Positions 1-8,904 of a DNA stretch of 64,000 nucleotides are shown here, one piece after another. A program made the translations under genes and the position numbers. Numbering within the stretch: position 1 is the stretch's first letter; each line of letters begins with the position of its first letter. The stretch lies in the NCBI GenBank assembly GCA_049601975.1, contig JBMYRC010000002.1, forward strand, positions 21,325 to 85,324. The letters are read 5' to 3'. This DNA is from UBA6544 sp049601975 (lineage in GTDB: Bacteria > Pseudomonadota > Alphaproteobacteria > UBA8366). Below the pieces are notes generated by a model. It was not told the DNA's origin. It did no database searches and saw only the letters and a program-made list of their open reading frames with translations.

Positions 1-61
1 GGATTATAACGCGGCCCTTGCGGCGGCCGCGGAAAGTTCAGTAACGACGGCGTTGAAGTAG
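1..61 (+). CDS. nuoM: NADH-quinone oxidoreductase subunit M, C-terminal end (partial)
   Basis: Only the last 19 codons are inside the window, read from base 2 and ending at the TAG at 59-61. The tail reads DYNAALAAAAESSVTTALK. It lies 11 bases before nuoN, where nuoM sits in nearly all complex I operons, and an Asp-Tyr plus alanine-rich tail fits alphaproteobacterial NuoM. The call rests mainly on position, because too little protein is present to show any domain. Confidence 0.6.
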   Translation, partial: DYNAALAAAAESSVTTALK

Positions 62-72
62 GGAAACTAAAG

Positions 73-1521
73 ATGACCGATATGCCCAACTTCTACCCAG
101 CTCTCCCCGAAATCTTTCTTGCGTGTTCGGCGATGGCCTACATGATGGTAGGTGTTTTCGTTAACGAGAAAAAAGCCCTTTCAGTCGTTCATGTTCTGTC
201 GCTTGCGTCATTGATCATTGTCGGCATCCTGCTGGTCTCGATGCGTGGTAAGCCGATGAGTGGTTTCAATGGCCAATTCGTCAGTGATGACTTCGCCATT
301 TATATGAAGTTGCTGGTACTTCTTGGCTCGTTCGTGACCTTGCTCATGAGTCAAAGCTACCTGAAGCGTGAAAACATGGCGCGGTTCGAGTATCCGGTCC
401 TCGTTTTATTCGCGACTGTCGGCATGATGATGATGGTCTCGGCGAACGACCTCATCGCGCTCTATTTGGGCTTGGAACTGCAAAGCCTCTCGCTTTACGT
501 CCTGGCGGCATTTAAACGCGATACCACGCGTTCTTCGGAAGCCGGATTGAAGTATTTCGTTCTGGGTGCGTTGTCCTCCTGTATGCTGCTGTACGGCTGC
601 TCGATGATTTACGGCTTTACGGGCACCACGGCGTTTGACGACCTCGCGAAGGTGCTCAGCGGCTCTGAGAGTGCCTCAATCGGCCTCATCGTCGGCATCG
701 TGTTCTTGATCGCGGGGCTTGCATTTAAAGTCTCCGCCGTGCCGTTCCATATGTGGACACCCGATGTCTATGAAGGCGCACCGACACCAGTGACGGCGTT
801 CTTTGCGCTGGCGCCTAAGATTGCGGCTATCTCGCTCTTCGTGCGTGTGATGATCGATCCTTTCGGCGATCTATTGTCGGAGTGGCGACAAATTATCGTC
901 TTCATCTCGATCGGGTCGATGGTCCTTGGTTCCTTCGCAGCAATTGCTCAGACGAATATCAAGCGTCTGATGGCGTATAGCTCTATTGGTCATATGGGAT
1001 ATGCACTGATCGGGCTGGCTGCGGGTGGCACGAATGGCGTGCAAGCGATCATCCTCTATATGACGATATACTTGGCGATGAATGCGGGAACCTTTGCCTG
1101 CATTCTCTGCATGTGCCGTAAGGGTGAAATGGTGGAGGAAATCTCCGATTTCGCGGGTCTTAGTAAATCGAATCCGATGTTGGCGGCAGCGTTATTAGTT
1201 TTCTTGTTCTCGATGGCGGGAATTCCACCGCTCGCTGGATTTTTCGGCAAGCTATATATCTTCCTCGCAGCCATTGAAGCGCAAATGTACACGTTAGCGA
1301 TCATTGGTGTTGTGGCGAGCGTCGTCGGCGCCTTCTACTATTTGCGTATTGTAAAGATCATGTACTTCGATGAGGCCGTGGAACCCTTTGATATGCCCCT
1401 GGGTAAGAGCCTTGGCGGGGTCATCACGATCACGAGCATCATCACATTGCTGTTTTTCTTTTTCCTGTCGCCGGTCCTTGATGGGGCGGCGACAGCGGCG
1501 GCGGCACTGACCGCCGGATAA
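73..1521 (+). CDS. nuoN: NADH-quinone oxidoreductase subunit N (complex I)
   Basis: This is a 482-residue integral membrane protein, the usual NuoN length, with about 14 hydrophobic segments and the family stretch VSAVPFHMWTPDVYEGAPTP near residue 220. NuoN is one of the three antiporter-like subunits that move protons in the membrane arm of respiratory complex I. Typical conserved features are the charged GLELQSLSLYVL helix near residue 133 and the SSIGHMGY segment near residue 305. It is the last gene of the nuo operon, 11 bases after nuoM. An alternative ATG lies three codons downstream. Confidence 0.97.
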   Translation: MTDMPNFYPALPEIFLACSAMAYMMVGVFVNEKKALSVVHVLSLASLIIVGILLVSMRGKPMSGFNGQFVSDDFAIYMKLLVLLGSFVTLLMSQSYLKRENMARFEYPVLVLFATVGMMMMVSANDLIALYLGLELQSLSLYVLAAFKRDTTRSSEAGLKYFVLGALSSCMLLYGCSMIYGFTGTTAFDDLAKVLSGSESASIGLIVGIVFLIAGLAFKVSAVPFHMWTPDVYEGAPTPVTAFFALAPKIAAISLFVRVMIDPFGDLLSEWRQIIVFISIGSMVLGSFAAIAQTNIKRLMAYSSIGHMGYALIGLAAGGTNGVQAIILYMTIYLAMNAGTFACILCMCRKGEMVEEISDFAGLSKSNPMLAAALLVFLFSMAGIPPLAGFFGKLYIFLAAIEAQMYTLAIIGVVASVVGAFYYLRIVKIMYFDEAVEPFDMPLGKSLGGVITITSIITLLFFFFLSPVLDGAATAAAALTAG

Positions 1522-1553
1522 GGCGGCTGTGCGCCGGAAACGGTGCAATTAAA

Positions 1554-2285
1554 TTGCCATTCGAAATTCACGAACGCGATAAGGTTGCGTCAACCAATGA
1601 TGTCGCCCGAACGCTTGCGGGAGATGGCGCGCCAGGGTTTAGCGCGGTATGGGCAAAGGCCCAGTCGTCGGGGCGGGGACGCCGTGGCCGCGAATGGTCC
1701 TCTCCTGAGGGGAATCTCTATCTCTCGCTCTTGTTACGGCCGGAATGCTCCATTGCGTCGGCAGCGCAGCTCTCTCTTGTCGCGGCTCTTGGTTTGGGCG
1801 ATGCCCTGTCTGAATTCGTGGACACATCGCGAGTTCGGAACAAATGGCCAAATGACGTACAATTGGATGGGAAGAAAGTCTCGGGTCTGCTTTTAGAATC
1901 TTCTGGAGGTAACACCGAGGTGGTTGAATGGGTGATTGTCGGTTGCGGTGTTAATGTTGCCGTCCATCCGGATATACCCGATTATCCGACTACTTCTCTT
2001 AATGAAGTTGCCGAACAGAACGTGGATGTCGAAGTGCTGCTCAACGCGTTCTTGCGATGCTTTGAGGTCAGATACGATGCTTGGCGCGAGAATGGTACGG
2101 CGGCCATAAGGGATTGTTGGCTTGAACGAGCGGTCGGTCTCGGGCAAGAAATCACCGTCCGTCTGCCGACCAAGGAAATTCACGGTGTGTTCGAAGGATT
2201 GGATGCCTCTGGCGCCCTGATTTTGGCGCGGACAGACGGAGCGCGTGAATTGATCACGGCCGGTGAAATTTTCGCCGAACATTAG
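1554..2285 (+). CDS. birA: Biotin--[acetyl-CoA-carboxylase] ligase
   Basis: The 243-residue protein joins biotin to the carrier protein of biotin-dependent carboxylases through biotinyl-AMP. The family motifs are visible: STND at residues 13-16, the biotin-AMP loop GRGRRGREW near residue 42, KWPND near residue 97 and KVSGLLLE. It has no N-terminal helix-turn-helix, so it is a monofunctional ligase rather than a BirA repressor. The only good start is TTG at 1554, because STN must follow closely and no ATG lies in frame. It follows nuoN by 32 bases and precedes coaX by 9. The acyl-CoA carboxylase at 42060-43622 implies a biotinylated partner elsewhere. Confidence 0.95.
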   Translation: MPFEIHERDKVASTNDVARTLAGDGAPGFSAVWAKAQSSGRGRRGREWSSPEGNLYLSLLLRPECSIASAAQLSLVAALGLGDALSEFVDTSRVRNKWPNDVQLDGKKVSGLLLESSGGNTEVVEWVIVGCGVNVAVHPDIPDYPTTSLNEVAEQNVDVEVLLNAFLRCFEVRYDAWRENGTAAIRDCWLERAVGLGQEITVRLPTKEIHGVFEGLDASGALILARTDGARELITAGEIFAEH

Positions 2286-2294
2286 GGTAGAGCT

Positions 2295-3068
2295 ATGCTG
2301 CTTGTCGTTGACTCCGGGAATACCAATACGGTGTTCGCCGTTTATGAAGAGGAGGAGTGTCGCGGTGTTTGGCGTTGCGGCAGCAATCCCCGTCGCACGG
2401 CAGATGAATATGCGGTGTGGCTCATTGACCTGATGGCGCTCGAAAACTTGAACCGTGATGTGATCACCGATGCTATTGTCAGTAGCGTCGTTCCCGAAGG
2501 TAACTTTAACCTGACGACCCTTTGCCAGCGATATTTCAAATGCGACCCAATGTTCATTGGGGAAGAGAATTGCGATCTTGGCATTAAAGCTCTCATCGAT
2601 CGGCCGGATCAGGTGGGTGCCGACCGTCTGGTCAATACAGTGGCGGTGCACGGGCGCTACGATGGAGATTTGATCGTCGTTGATTTCGGCACAGCGACGA
2701 CATTTGATGTCGTCGACAAGGGCGGCAATTACTGCGGCGGGGTTATATGCCCCGGAATTAATCTCTCTCTCGATGCGCTCTACATGGCGGCGGCGCAACT
2801 ACCGCGCGTCGATATAAAGGCGACGACCAGCATTATCGGCAAGGCGACAATTCCGGCGATGCAGTCCGGTATCTTTTGGGGGTATATCGGCATGATCGAA
2901 GGCCTGGTCGATCGCATTCGTAAGGAATATGGAGCTGAAATGACTGTCGTTGCCACTGGCGGATTAGCCCCTCTTTTTGCGGAAGCGACTGACGTCATCG
3001 ATCACGTTTATCCGGATATGACGCTGCGAGGACTGGTCGAAGTACATAAGCGTAATCAACCGCAATGA
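2295..3068 (+). CDS. coaX: Type III pantothenate kinase
   Basis: The 257-residue enzyme phosphorylates pantothenate, the first step of coenzyme A synthesis. The ASKHA-fold phosphate-1 motif D-S-GNTNT is at residues 6-12. The substrate segment DRPDQVGADRLVN lies near residue 102, and the second phosphate motif DFGTATTFD follows near residue 131. Type III kinases resist CoA feedback and need a monovalent cation. The stop codon overlaps the start of rnj in an ATGA arrangement, suggesting translational coupling. Length and motifs are complete. Confidence 0.96.
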   Translation: MLLVVDSGNTNTVFAVYEEEECRGVWRCGSNPRRTADEYAVWLIDLMALENLNRDVITDAIVSSVVPEGNFNLTTLCQRYFKCDPMFIGEENCDLGIKALIDRPDQVGADRLVNTVAVHGRYDGDLIVVDFGTATTFDVVDKGGNYCGGVICPGINLSLDALYMAAAQLPRVDIKATTSIIGKATIPAMQSGIFWGYIGMIEGLVDRIRKEYGAEMTVVATGGLAPLFAEATDVIDHVYPDMTLRGLVEVHKRNQPQ

Positions 3069-4741
3069 GCGACTATCTCAACAGCGGCACTCCGGGTGCC
3101 GACGAATTATTATTCTTACCGTTGGGGGGCGCCGGCGAGATCGGCATGAACCTCAACCTCTATGGCCATGCAGGAAAATGGCTCATGGTGGATTTTGGTA
3201 TCACTTTCGGTGACGATACCACACCGGGCGTCGATATTATCACGCCTGACCCCACTTTCATCGCCGAACGAAAAGATCAATTGGCCGGACTGATACTTAC
3301 GCATGCCCATGAAGATCACTTGGGTGCGGTTCCTTATCTTTGGCCGCGGATCGAATGTCCGATTTACGCGACGGCGTTTACCGCGAGCGTGTTGCGACGA
3401 AAATTATCCGAGACGAGCTTTGGCGACCGTGTGGAGATCAATGTCATTCCATTGTCGGGTCGGTTTTCAGTCGGTCCATTTGAATTGGAACTCATCACGC
3501 TGACCCATTCGATACCGGAACCGAACGCGGTGGTATTGCGAACGGCAGTTGGATCGGTGATGCATACTGGCGATTGGAAGATTGATCCAGACCCGGTGGT
3601 CGGGCTGACGACAGACGAACAGCGCTTGATTGAAGTCGGCGAGGAAGGTGTCCTCGCGATGGTGTGTGATTCGACCAATGTGTTCGTCCCGGGGACGTCC
3701 GGTTCGGAAGGCGATGTGCGCGAAAACCTCGAAGCCCTCGTAGCCAAGTGTGAACGCCGCGTGGTGGTTGCCTGTTTTGCCTCCAATGTAGCGCGGTTGG
3801 AAACCATCGCTCGTGTCGGTGAAGCGACCGACCGCAGCGTCGCACTTGTTGGACGTTCGCTTTGGCGAATTTACGAAGCTGCGAAGGAGAACGGATATCT
3901 TACCGATATTCCGCCCTTCATCACCGAGAAGGATGTCGGCTATATGCCGCCAGACCGCGTCTTGATGATCTGCACAGGCAGTCAGGGAGAGCCCAGAGCC
4001 GCATTGCCGCGTATTGCGGGTGGTGAGCATCGGGATGTCGCCTTGGAGACGGGAGATACCGTTATCTTTTCGAGCCGCGTCATTCCCGGGAATGAAATGG
4101 CCATCGGTCGTTTGCACAATCGTTTGATATCTAAAGGGATAGAGGTAATCACGGCATCGGATGCTGCTATCCATGTCTCTGGGCATCCGGCGCGCGATGA
4201 ACTTGTTCAGATGTACAATTGGATTCGGCCGCAGATCGCTGTACCGGTGCATGGAGAGGCCCGGCATATGATCGCCCACGCGAAGCTTGCACGTGATTGC
4301 CAGGTGCCACAGCCTATCGTCACGCAAAACGGCTCCATGGTGCGGTTAGCGCCCGGTCGAGCCGAGATTATCGACGAGGTGTTCTCCGACCGCCTGGCCA
4401 TAGACGGCAATCGTCTCGTCCCCATGGATAGCCAGGCGATTAAGGCGCGCCGTCGAATGACCCATCACGGCACCGCCGTTGCAACGGTCGTCATAGATGA
4501 GCATGGCGATTTGATTCGCGATCCGGTCGTTACGGTGAACGGTGTGTACGATGAAGATGATGACGACGAAGTGGAATGTGAAGTCGTCGATGCGGTCATC
4601 GCGACGATCGAAGATATGCGGGCTAAACAAAGACGGGATGATGAGTTCGTGAGTGAAATGTCGCGGCGAGCAGTGCGACGTTGCATTCGCGCGCTCTGTG
4701 GTAAGAACCCGCATACTGAAATTCATCTAATTAGAGTTTGA
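3065..4741 (+). CDS. rnj: Ribonuclease J
   Basis: The 558-residue metallo-beta-lactamase/beta-CASP nuclease carries the zinc motif HAHEDH at residues 80-85, with further ligands in HTGDWKIDPDP and in HVSGHPARDE. RNase J has 5'-3' exonuclease and endonuclease activity on mRNA and rRNA precursors; in alphaproteobacteria it works beside RNase E. The C-terminal part holds an acidic stretch (DEDDDDEVECE) before the usual end domain. It overlaps coaX by four bases and ends one base inside an alternative TTG start of mce. Motifs and length both fit. Confidence 0.95.
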   Translation: MSDYLNSGTPGADELLFLPLGGAGEIGMNLNLYGHAGKWLMVDFGITFGDDTTPGVDIITPDPTFIAERKDQLAGLILTHAHEDHLGAVPYLWPRIECPIYATAFTASVLRRKLSETSFGDRVEINVIPLSGRFSVGPFELELITLTHSIPEPNAVVLRTAVGSVMHTGDWKIDPDPVVGLTTDEQRLIEVGEEGVLAMVCDSTNVFVPGTSGSEGDVRENLEALVAKCERRVVVACFASNVARLETIARVGEATDRSVALVGRSLWRIYEAAKENGYLTDIPPFITEKDVGYMPPDRVLMICTGSQGEPRAALPRIAGGEHRDVALETGDTVIFSSRVIPGNEMAIGRLHNRLISKGIEVITASDAAIHVSGHPARDELVQMYNWIRPQIAVPVHGEARHMIAHAKLARDCQVPQPIVTQNGSMVRLAPGRAEIIDEVFSDRLAIDGNRLVPMDSQAIKARRRMTHHGTAVATVVIDEHGDLIRDPVVTVNGVYDEDDDDEVECEVVDAVIATIEDMRAKQRRDDEFVSEMSRRAVRRCIRALCGKNPHTEIHLIRV

Positions 4742-4755
4742 AAGAGGGCGTCAAG

Positions 4756-5160
4756 ATGATTGGTCGATTAAATCATGTAGCGATCGTGGTACCGGATTTG
4801 GAAGCCGCGTCAGTTTGCTACAAACGAACGCTTGGGGCGACAATATCTGCTCCTCTTGATTTGCCTAGCCATGGTGTCAGGACAATCTTCGTCGAACTCC
4901 CCAACACCAAAATCGAATTACTCCATCCGCTCGGCGAGGATTCGCCCATAGCCAAATTCCTGGAAAAAAACCCGGGGGGCGGCATGCATCATATTTGTTA
5001 TGAAGTCGATGATATCTATGTGGCCCGTGACAAACTGGAAGGTGATGGCATGCGCGTGCTCGGCGACGGTGAGCCGAGCATTGGAGCGCATGACAAACCG
5101 GTTTTGTTCCTGCACCCGAAAGATTTCTCTGGCACCTTGATCGAACTCGAGCAGGCGTAA
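4756..5160 (+). CDS. mce: Methylmalonyl-CoA epimerase
   Basis: The 134-residue VOC (glyoxalase-fold) protein interconverts R- and S-methylmalonyl-CoA between propionyl-CoA carboxylase and methylmalonyl-CoA mutase. Metal ligands fit the family: His in LNHVAIVV, Glu in IELLHPLG, His in GGGMHHICYEVDD and Glu in the final LIELEQ. I chose ATG 4756 because GAGGGCG lies just upstream and the family begins at about this point; a TTG at 4738 would add six residues. The rnj-mce-DUF1467 order is widespread in alphaproteobacteria. The carboxylase at 42060 may supply the substrate. Confidence 0.93.
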   Translation: MIGRLNHVAIVVPDLEAASVCYKRTLGATISAPLDLPSHGVRTIFVELPNTKIELLHPLGEDSPIAKFLEKNPGGGMHHICYEVDDIYVARDKLEGDGMRVLGDGEPSIGAHDKPVLFLHPKDFSGTLIELEQA

Positions 5161-5174
5161 AGGATATTAACGCG

Positions 5175-5411
5175 ATGGGCTGGATATCAGGCACCCTTGT
5201 ATACATCATCACATGGTGGCTCGTATTTTTTTGTGTACTTCCATGGGGCAATCGACCCTTCGAAGACCCCGAAATCGGGCACGCGACCAGTGCCCCGGTC
5301 AACCCTCGCCTGTGGATGAAGGCGGCGGTAACGTCTGGAATAGCCGCGGTCATTTTTGCGATGATTTGGTTTATCGCAGATGCCGGATTGATTAATTTTA
5401 GGGCCAACTAA
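5175..5411 (+). CDS. DUF1467 family membrane protein
   Basis: This 78-residue protein has two predicted membrane helices, at about residues 7-25 and 48-70, joined by a loop containing PWGNRPFEDPEIGHATSAP. That loop is the conserved part of the DUF1467 family. The function is unknown. In alphaproteobacteria it is commonly found between mce and proS, as here, so family and position agree. It starts 14 bases after mce and probably belongs to the same transcript. Confidence 0.88.
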   Translation: MGWISGTLVYIITWWLVFFCVLPWGNRPFEDPEIGHATSAPVNPRLWMKAAVTSGIAAVIFAMIWFIADAGLINFRAN

Positions 5412-5461
5412 ATCTCTATTTCTATCCCAGTGAGAATTTCTTAGAAAAAGGAATTGCGAAT

Positions 5462-7114
5462 ATGCCAACGGCCGCGAAGGTTCTGCTCGATACCCTTGTC
5501 GCACATAATATTGATCGTGCGTTCTGCGTTCCAGGTGAGAGTTATCTCTCTGTGATGGATGAGCTGCATGGCGATCCGGTATTGGACCTCGTCACCTGTC
5601 GTCATGAGGGTGGAGCCGCCTGGATGGCGTTGGCGGACGCCAAATTGACGGGACGGGCAGGGGTCGTGTTCGCTAGCCGCGGGCCCGGAGCGACGAACGC
5701 TTCGATTGCCGCGCATTCCGCGGAACAAGGCTCTTTTCCCTTGGTCCTGATGCTAGGACAAGTCAGCACCGGTAAAATCGGTAAGCACGCTACTCAAGAA
5801 ATCAATTACAGCAAAACCTTTTCCGACATGGCGAAATCAGTCGAAGAAGTCGATGTGCCAGACCGGATTGGCGAAATCGTTGCCCGTGCCATTCGAATCG
5901 CGGAAAGCGGAACGCCGGGCCCTGTTGTTGTCTCCTTGCCAACTGATGTACTGGCGGCGGCATCAAAGTCGAAAATTGTGGCACGTCGGAAGGCTGCCAC
6001 CGTGCGTCCAAATGGCAGCGATACCGCATATGTCGCGGAGCAAATTGCCAAGGCTAAACGCCCGGTTATGATCGTTGGTGGACGGCTTGATTCAACGGAA
6101 GGGAGACGGGCGCTGCTTGCTGCCAGTGAAGCGTGGGGCATTCCTGTCCTACCGACGTATGTACACCAGGACGTCTTCCCCAACGATCATCCGAACTATG
6201 GTGGAGAGCTGGGTATTCGCCCCCCTAAAGGTGTTATGGAAACGGCGATGAATGCGGATCTCATAATTGCTGTTGGCACTAAAATGGGGAGCGGAATGGC
6301 GACTATGGGTGACCGCATTCCGACGTCCGATCAACGGGTGATCCACGTATATCCAGACGAAGGTGCCATCGGCCGAAGTTTTGATATCGATCTTGGTATC
6401 GTTTCAAATGCGGGGGCGTTTTTGGAAGCGTTGAACGAACAAAATGCCCCCGCATTAACTTCGGAGCGGCATGCTTGGTTGGCTAGCGCGCATAAGGGCT
6501 ATACCGACTTCTCCGAAGCGCCATTACGTAATTCTGAAGATGGATTGGAATTCGGTCACGTGATTGAGGCGATGAAAACGCATGTCCCGGATGATGCGGT
6601 GGTCACTGTGGATGCGGGTAGCTTTTCGAGTTGGTTGCATCACAAGTATCCCTTTAAGTCGACACAGAACCTTCTCGGTTCCGAATGTGGGGCAATGGGA
6701 ATGAGTATTCCGGCGGGCGTGGCCGCCGCAATCCGACATCCGGAGCGCCGAGTGGTCGCGGTCGTGGGTGACGGTGGCGCCTTGATGTCGGCCTATGAGC
6801 TGGCGACGGCCATGGCGAGTTGTGTGAAAAATCTTTGTATCGTGATTTCCAATAACAACGCTTACGGCACGATCCGCTTCCATCAGGAGACACATTATCC
6901 TGGGCGACCGCATGCGACCGACCTAGTGAATCCCGATTTTGCGGTTCTAGCGCAAGCCTTTGGTGCCAAAGGCTTGGTGATCGAAACACCGGATCAAGCG
7001 GATGCAGTCATGCGAGAAGCGATGAGTGCGGATGTGCCGGTTATCGTCGAAGCACGAACCAGCTTGGAGAACGTGGACGCTAAGAACACGATTTCCGAAT
7101 TGCGCGCTGTATAG
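5462..7114 (+). CDS. Thiamine-diphosphate-dependent enzyme, acetolactate synthase-like
   Basis: The 550-residue protein has the three-domain layout of the ThDP decarboxylase/synthase family. The N-terminal PYR domain has the activating glutamate in CRHEGGAAWM (Glu49), followed by the typical SRGPGATN loop. A central domain comes next, and the C-terminal PP domain carries the ThDP motif from VGDGGALMS to SNNNAYGTI. No acetolactate synthase small subunit lies nearby, so it is probably not the main biosynthetic enzyme. Relatives are often called acetolactate synthase or 2-oxoacid decarboxylase without proof. The substrate cannot be read from sequence. It follows DUF1467 by 50 bases. Confidence 0.85.
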   Translation: MPTAAKVLLDTLVAHNIDRAFCVPGESYLSVMDELHGDPVLDLVTCRHEGGAAWMALADAKLTGRAGVVFASRGPGATNASIAAHSAEQGSFPLVLMLGQVSTGKIGKHATQEINYSKTFSDMAKSVEEVDVPDRIGEIVARAIRIAESGTPGPVVVSLPTDVLAAASKSKIVARRKAATVRPNGSDTAYVAEQIAKAKRPVMIVGGRLDSTEGRRALLAASEAWGIPVLPTYVHQDVFPNDHPNYGGELGIRPPKGVMETAMNADLIIAVGTKMGSGMATMGDRIPTSDQRVIHVYPDEGAIGRSFDIDLGIVSNAGAFLEALNEQNAPALTSERHAWLASAHKGYTDFSEAPLRNSEDGLEFGHVIEAMKTHVPDDAVVTVDAGSFSSWLHHKYPFKSTQNLLGSECGAMGMSIPAGVAAAIRHPERRVVAVVGDGGALMSAYELATAMASCVKNLCIVISNNNAYGTIRFHQETHYPGRPHATDLVNPDFAVLAQAFGAKGLVIETPDQADAVMREAMSADVPVIVEARTSLENVDAKNTISELRAV

Positions 7115-7309
7115 CTCTAAATGGCGAATAATTATAAGGGATGACCGGGCATCGTTCTATAAAGATTGTGAATTCCGGTGTACACTTAATGAGCCTTAGC
7201 TATCTGCCTGGGCCCCACCAGGATCAATGTCCCATCCATTCTGAAATTTGGTGTGCTTCTTTGCTTTGGTGCTAGGATACCGTCAGGTTCTGGCAAGCTG
7301 AATAGGGTA

Positions 7310-7340
7310 AAAAAAAGAGGCAAGAACCAAGTTCTCACCT
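7310..7340. terminator. Possible bidirectional hairpin terminator
   Basis: The segment GGCAAGAAC-CAA-GTTCTCACC can fold into a stem with two internal mismatches. A run of A precedes it and a run of T follows, as expected for an intrinsic terminator usable from both sides. It lies about 200 bases after the ThDP enzyme gene and 270 bases beyond the end of the minus-strand permease. The stem is imperfect, so the call is tentative. Confidence 0.35.
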
Positions 7341-7508
7341 TTTTAATTTAAAGATTCTGCTCGCAACCTGAGATTTTTGATCTTCTTAAATGACATCCCC
7401 CTAGGACTTGCAAGCACCCTCCCCAGACTCGGGCCGTAATGTTTTTAATAACTTTCTTTATTAAACGATGAGTGTAGGCGAACTCCTTTTCGACGTCACG
7501 CACTTTTC

Positions 7509-7523
7509 GAACAAAGTTCGAAC
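7509..7523 (+). promoter_or_regulatory. Possible LexA (SOS) operator
   Basis: The bases GAAC-AAAGTTC-GAAC match the alphaproteobacterial LexA box GAAC-N7-GAAC exactly. It is intergenic and lies 20 bases upstream of a short open frame at 7544-7636. Only eight bases are fixed, so roughly two chance matches per 64 kb on both strands are expected. No established SOS gene lies downstream, so this is a weak candidate compared with the box before lexA. Confidence 0.3.
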
Positions 7524-7613
7524 AAATTTACCAATATTGTCAAATGTCTAAAGAAAGGCGAATTTCGACACGAACGCGCCCGCAAGAATTAAAATTGTGG
7601 GCGTTGCTTCGCT

Positions 7614-8844
7614 CTAGCGCCCGCTCAGTACTTTGACCGTGGCATAGGTAATAAACCAATGCCGATCCTGGTCGCGATCGAGAAGGTTAGCGGCATCGCC
7701 AAGGCGGTAACAACCGCTGGAACATAATCATTTACATCGTCCCAGTTTATTTCCGAGAGGCTGCGCGCCATCATACAGACAACAAATAGGAGAGCCGGTA
7801 CTGTTGCGTATGCTGGGACGCTCCCCGCTAACAGTGTGAAGTAGAGGCAACCGAGAGACAAAACTGCGACGACGAAGGCTGTGAGACTGGTTCGCCCGCC
7901 TGCTCTAATGCCGGGGGCACCCTCGATATAGCTTGTCGTTGTCGATCTGCCGAGCGCCGCGCACGCAACGGTTGCCAAACTTTCTGCGAGTAAGGCGGAG
8001 CGTAGACGCGGCAACCGCCCGTGCTCGTCAAGGAGCCCGGCTCGGTGTGCGACACCGGTTAAACTGCCTGCGGTGTCGAACAAGTCGACGAACAGAAATA
8101 CGAAGACTTAAGGATATCAGACCGAGTTCAAATGCCGCCGTGATATCCAGTTGCATGAATGTTGGCGACAAGCTCGGCGGTGCGGAGACGATTCCGCTAT
8201 ACGTGCTGAGATCAATGAACGTTGAAAGAATGGTCGCCGTAATAATGGAAATCAGGATGGCGCCCAGAACACGAAGGCGATCCATTGCGACCATCGCGAA
8301 GAAACCGAGGGCCGCGAAAAGTGCGGAAGGGGTGCCCAAATTACTAAGCTGCACTAACATGGCGGGACTATCGACGACAATTCCTGCATTGCGTGGGGCA
8401 ATGATGGCGAGAAACATGCCGATCCCAGCCGGATATCGCCATTTTTTATGCACTGGGAATGGCATTTACGATCCATTCGCGAACGGGTAGCACGCTCAAC
8501 ACTAGAAAGATCAGTCCGGAAAGAAAGACCACGCCGAGGGCGGTTTACCACGATTGTCTTAATTGACCGACAACTGTGTATGTAAAGAAGGCATTGAGTC
8601 CCATGTCGGGGGCCAGGGCTATTGGATAGTTCGCGAGCAATCCCATGAGCAAGCAAGCGATCGCGGCGGCAAGGCATGTCGCGACAAATGCGGCATCTCG
8701 ATCTACACCGGCATCCGATAAAATGGCCGGGTTTAGGAAGACGATATAAGCCATAGTGAGAAACGTTGTGACACCGGCAAGTACTTCTTGGCTCAGCGTC
8801 GTGTCGTATTGGTATAGTTCAAAGTAACGCTCCAGTCCCCGCAT
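7614..8844 (-). pseudogene. AzgA-type (NCS2) purine permease, degraded
   Basis: Conceptual translation gives a nearly whole adenine/guanine/hypoxanthine permease, starting MRGLERYFELYQYDTTLSQE at 8844. It continues through DMGLNAFFTYTVVGQL, LGVVFLSGLIFLVLSVLP, NAGIVV, FVDLFDTAGSLTGVAHRAG and ALLAESLATV, and ends TYATVKVLSGR at 7614. The frame is destroyed by at least two nonsense codons (after GQLRQSW near 8546 and after NAIPSA near 8460). At least three frameshifts add to this, near 8430-8450, near 8100 and near 7650. The intact family has about 430 residues and imports purine bases across the inner membrane. The lesions are too many to be one sequencing error. Confidence 0.92.
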
Positions 8845-8904
8845 GAAGATTCTCCCGACAGCAGTTGTTGGGAATTGGTAAAGGTTTTTGTTAAACTTAG
8901 GACC

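Larger units (their letters stand above)
7115..7613. other. Gene-free stretch beside a pseudogene
   Basis: About 500 bases hold no credible full-length gene on either strand. The stretch is patchy and partly AT-rich. Three things stand out: a possible hairpin terminator at 7310-7340, a GAAC-N7-GAAC match at 7509-7523, and a 30-codon open frame starting at 7544. It adjoins the dead permease and may itself be the remains of lost genes. I found no tRNA or obvious small RNA here. Confidence 0.5.

Noticed and set aside
1893..2798. A 301-codon minus-strand open frame.
   Set aside because: It is antisense to birA and coaX, both of which have complete motifs; the translation has no recognisable domain.
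3467..4327. A 286-codon minus-strand open frame.
   Set aside because: It is antisense to the catalytic part of RNase J and shows no protein family features.
7933..8490. A 185-codon plus-strand frame.
   Set aside because: It is antisense to the permease pseudogene, arginine-rich and without homology.
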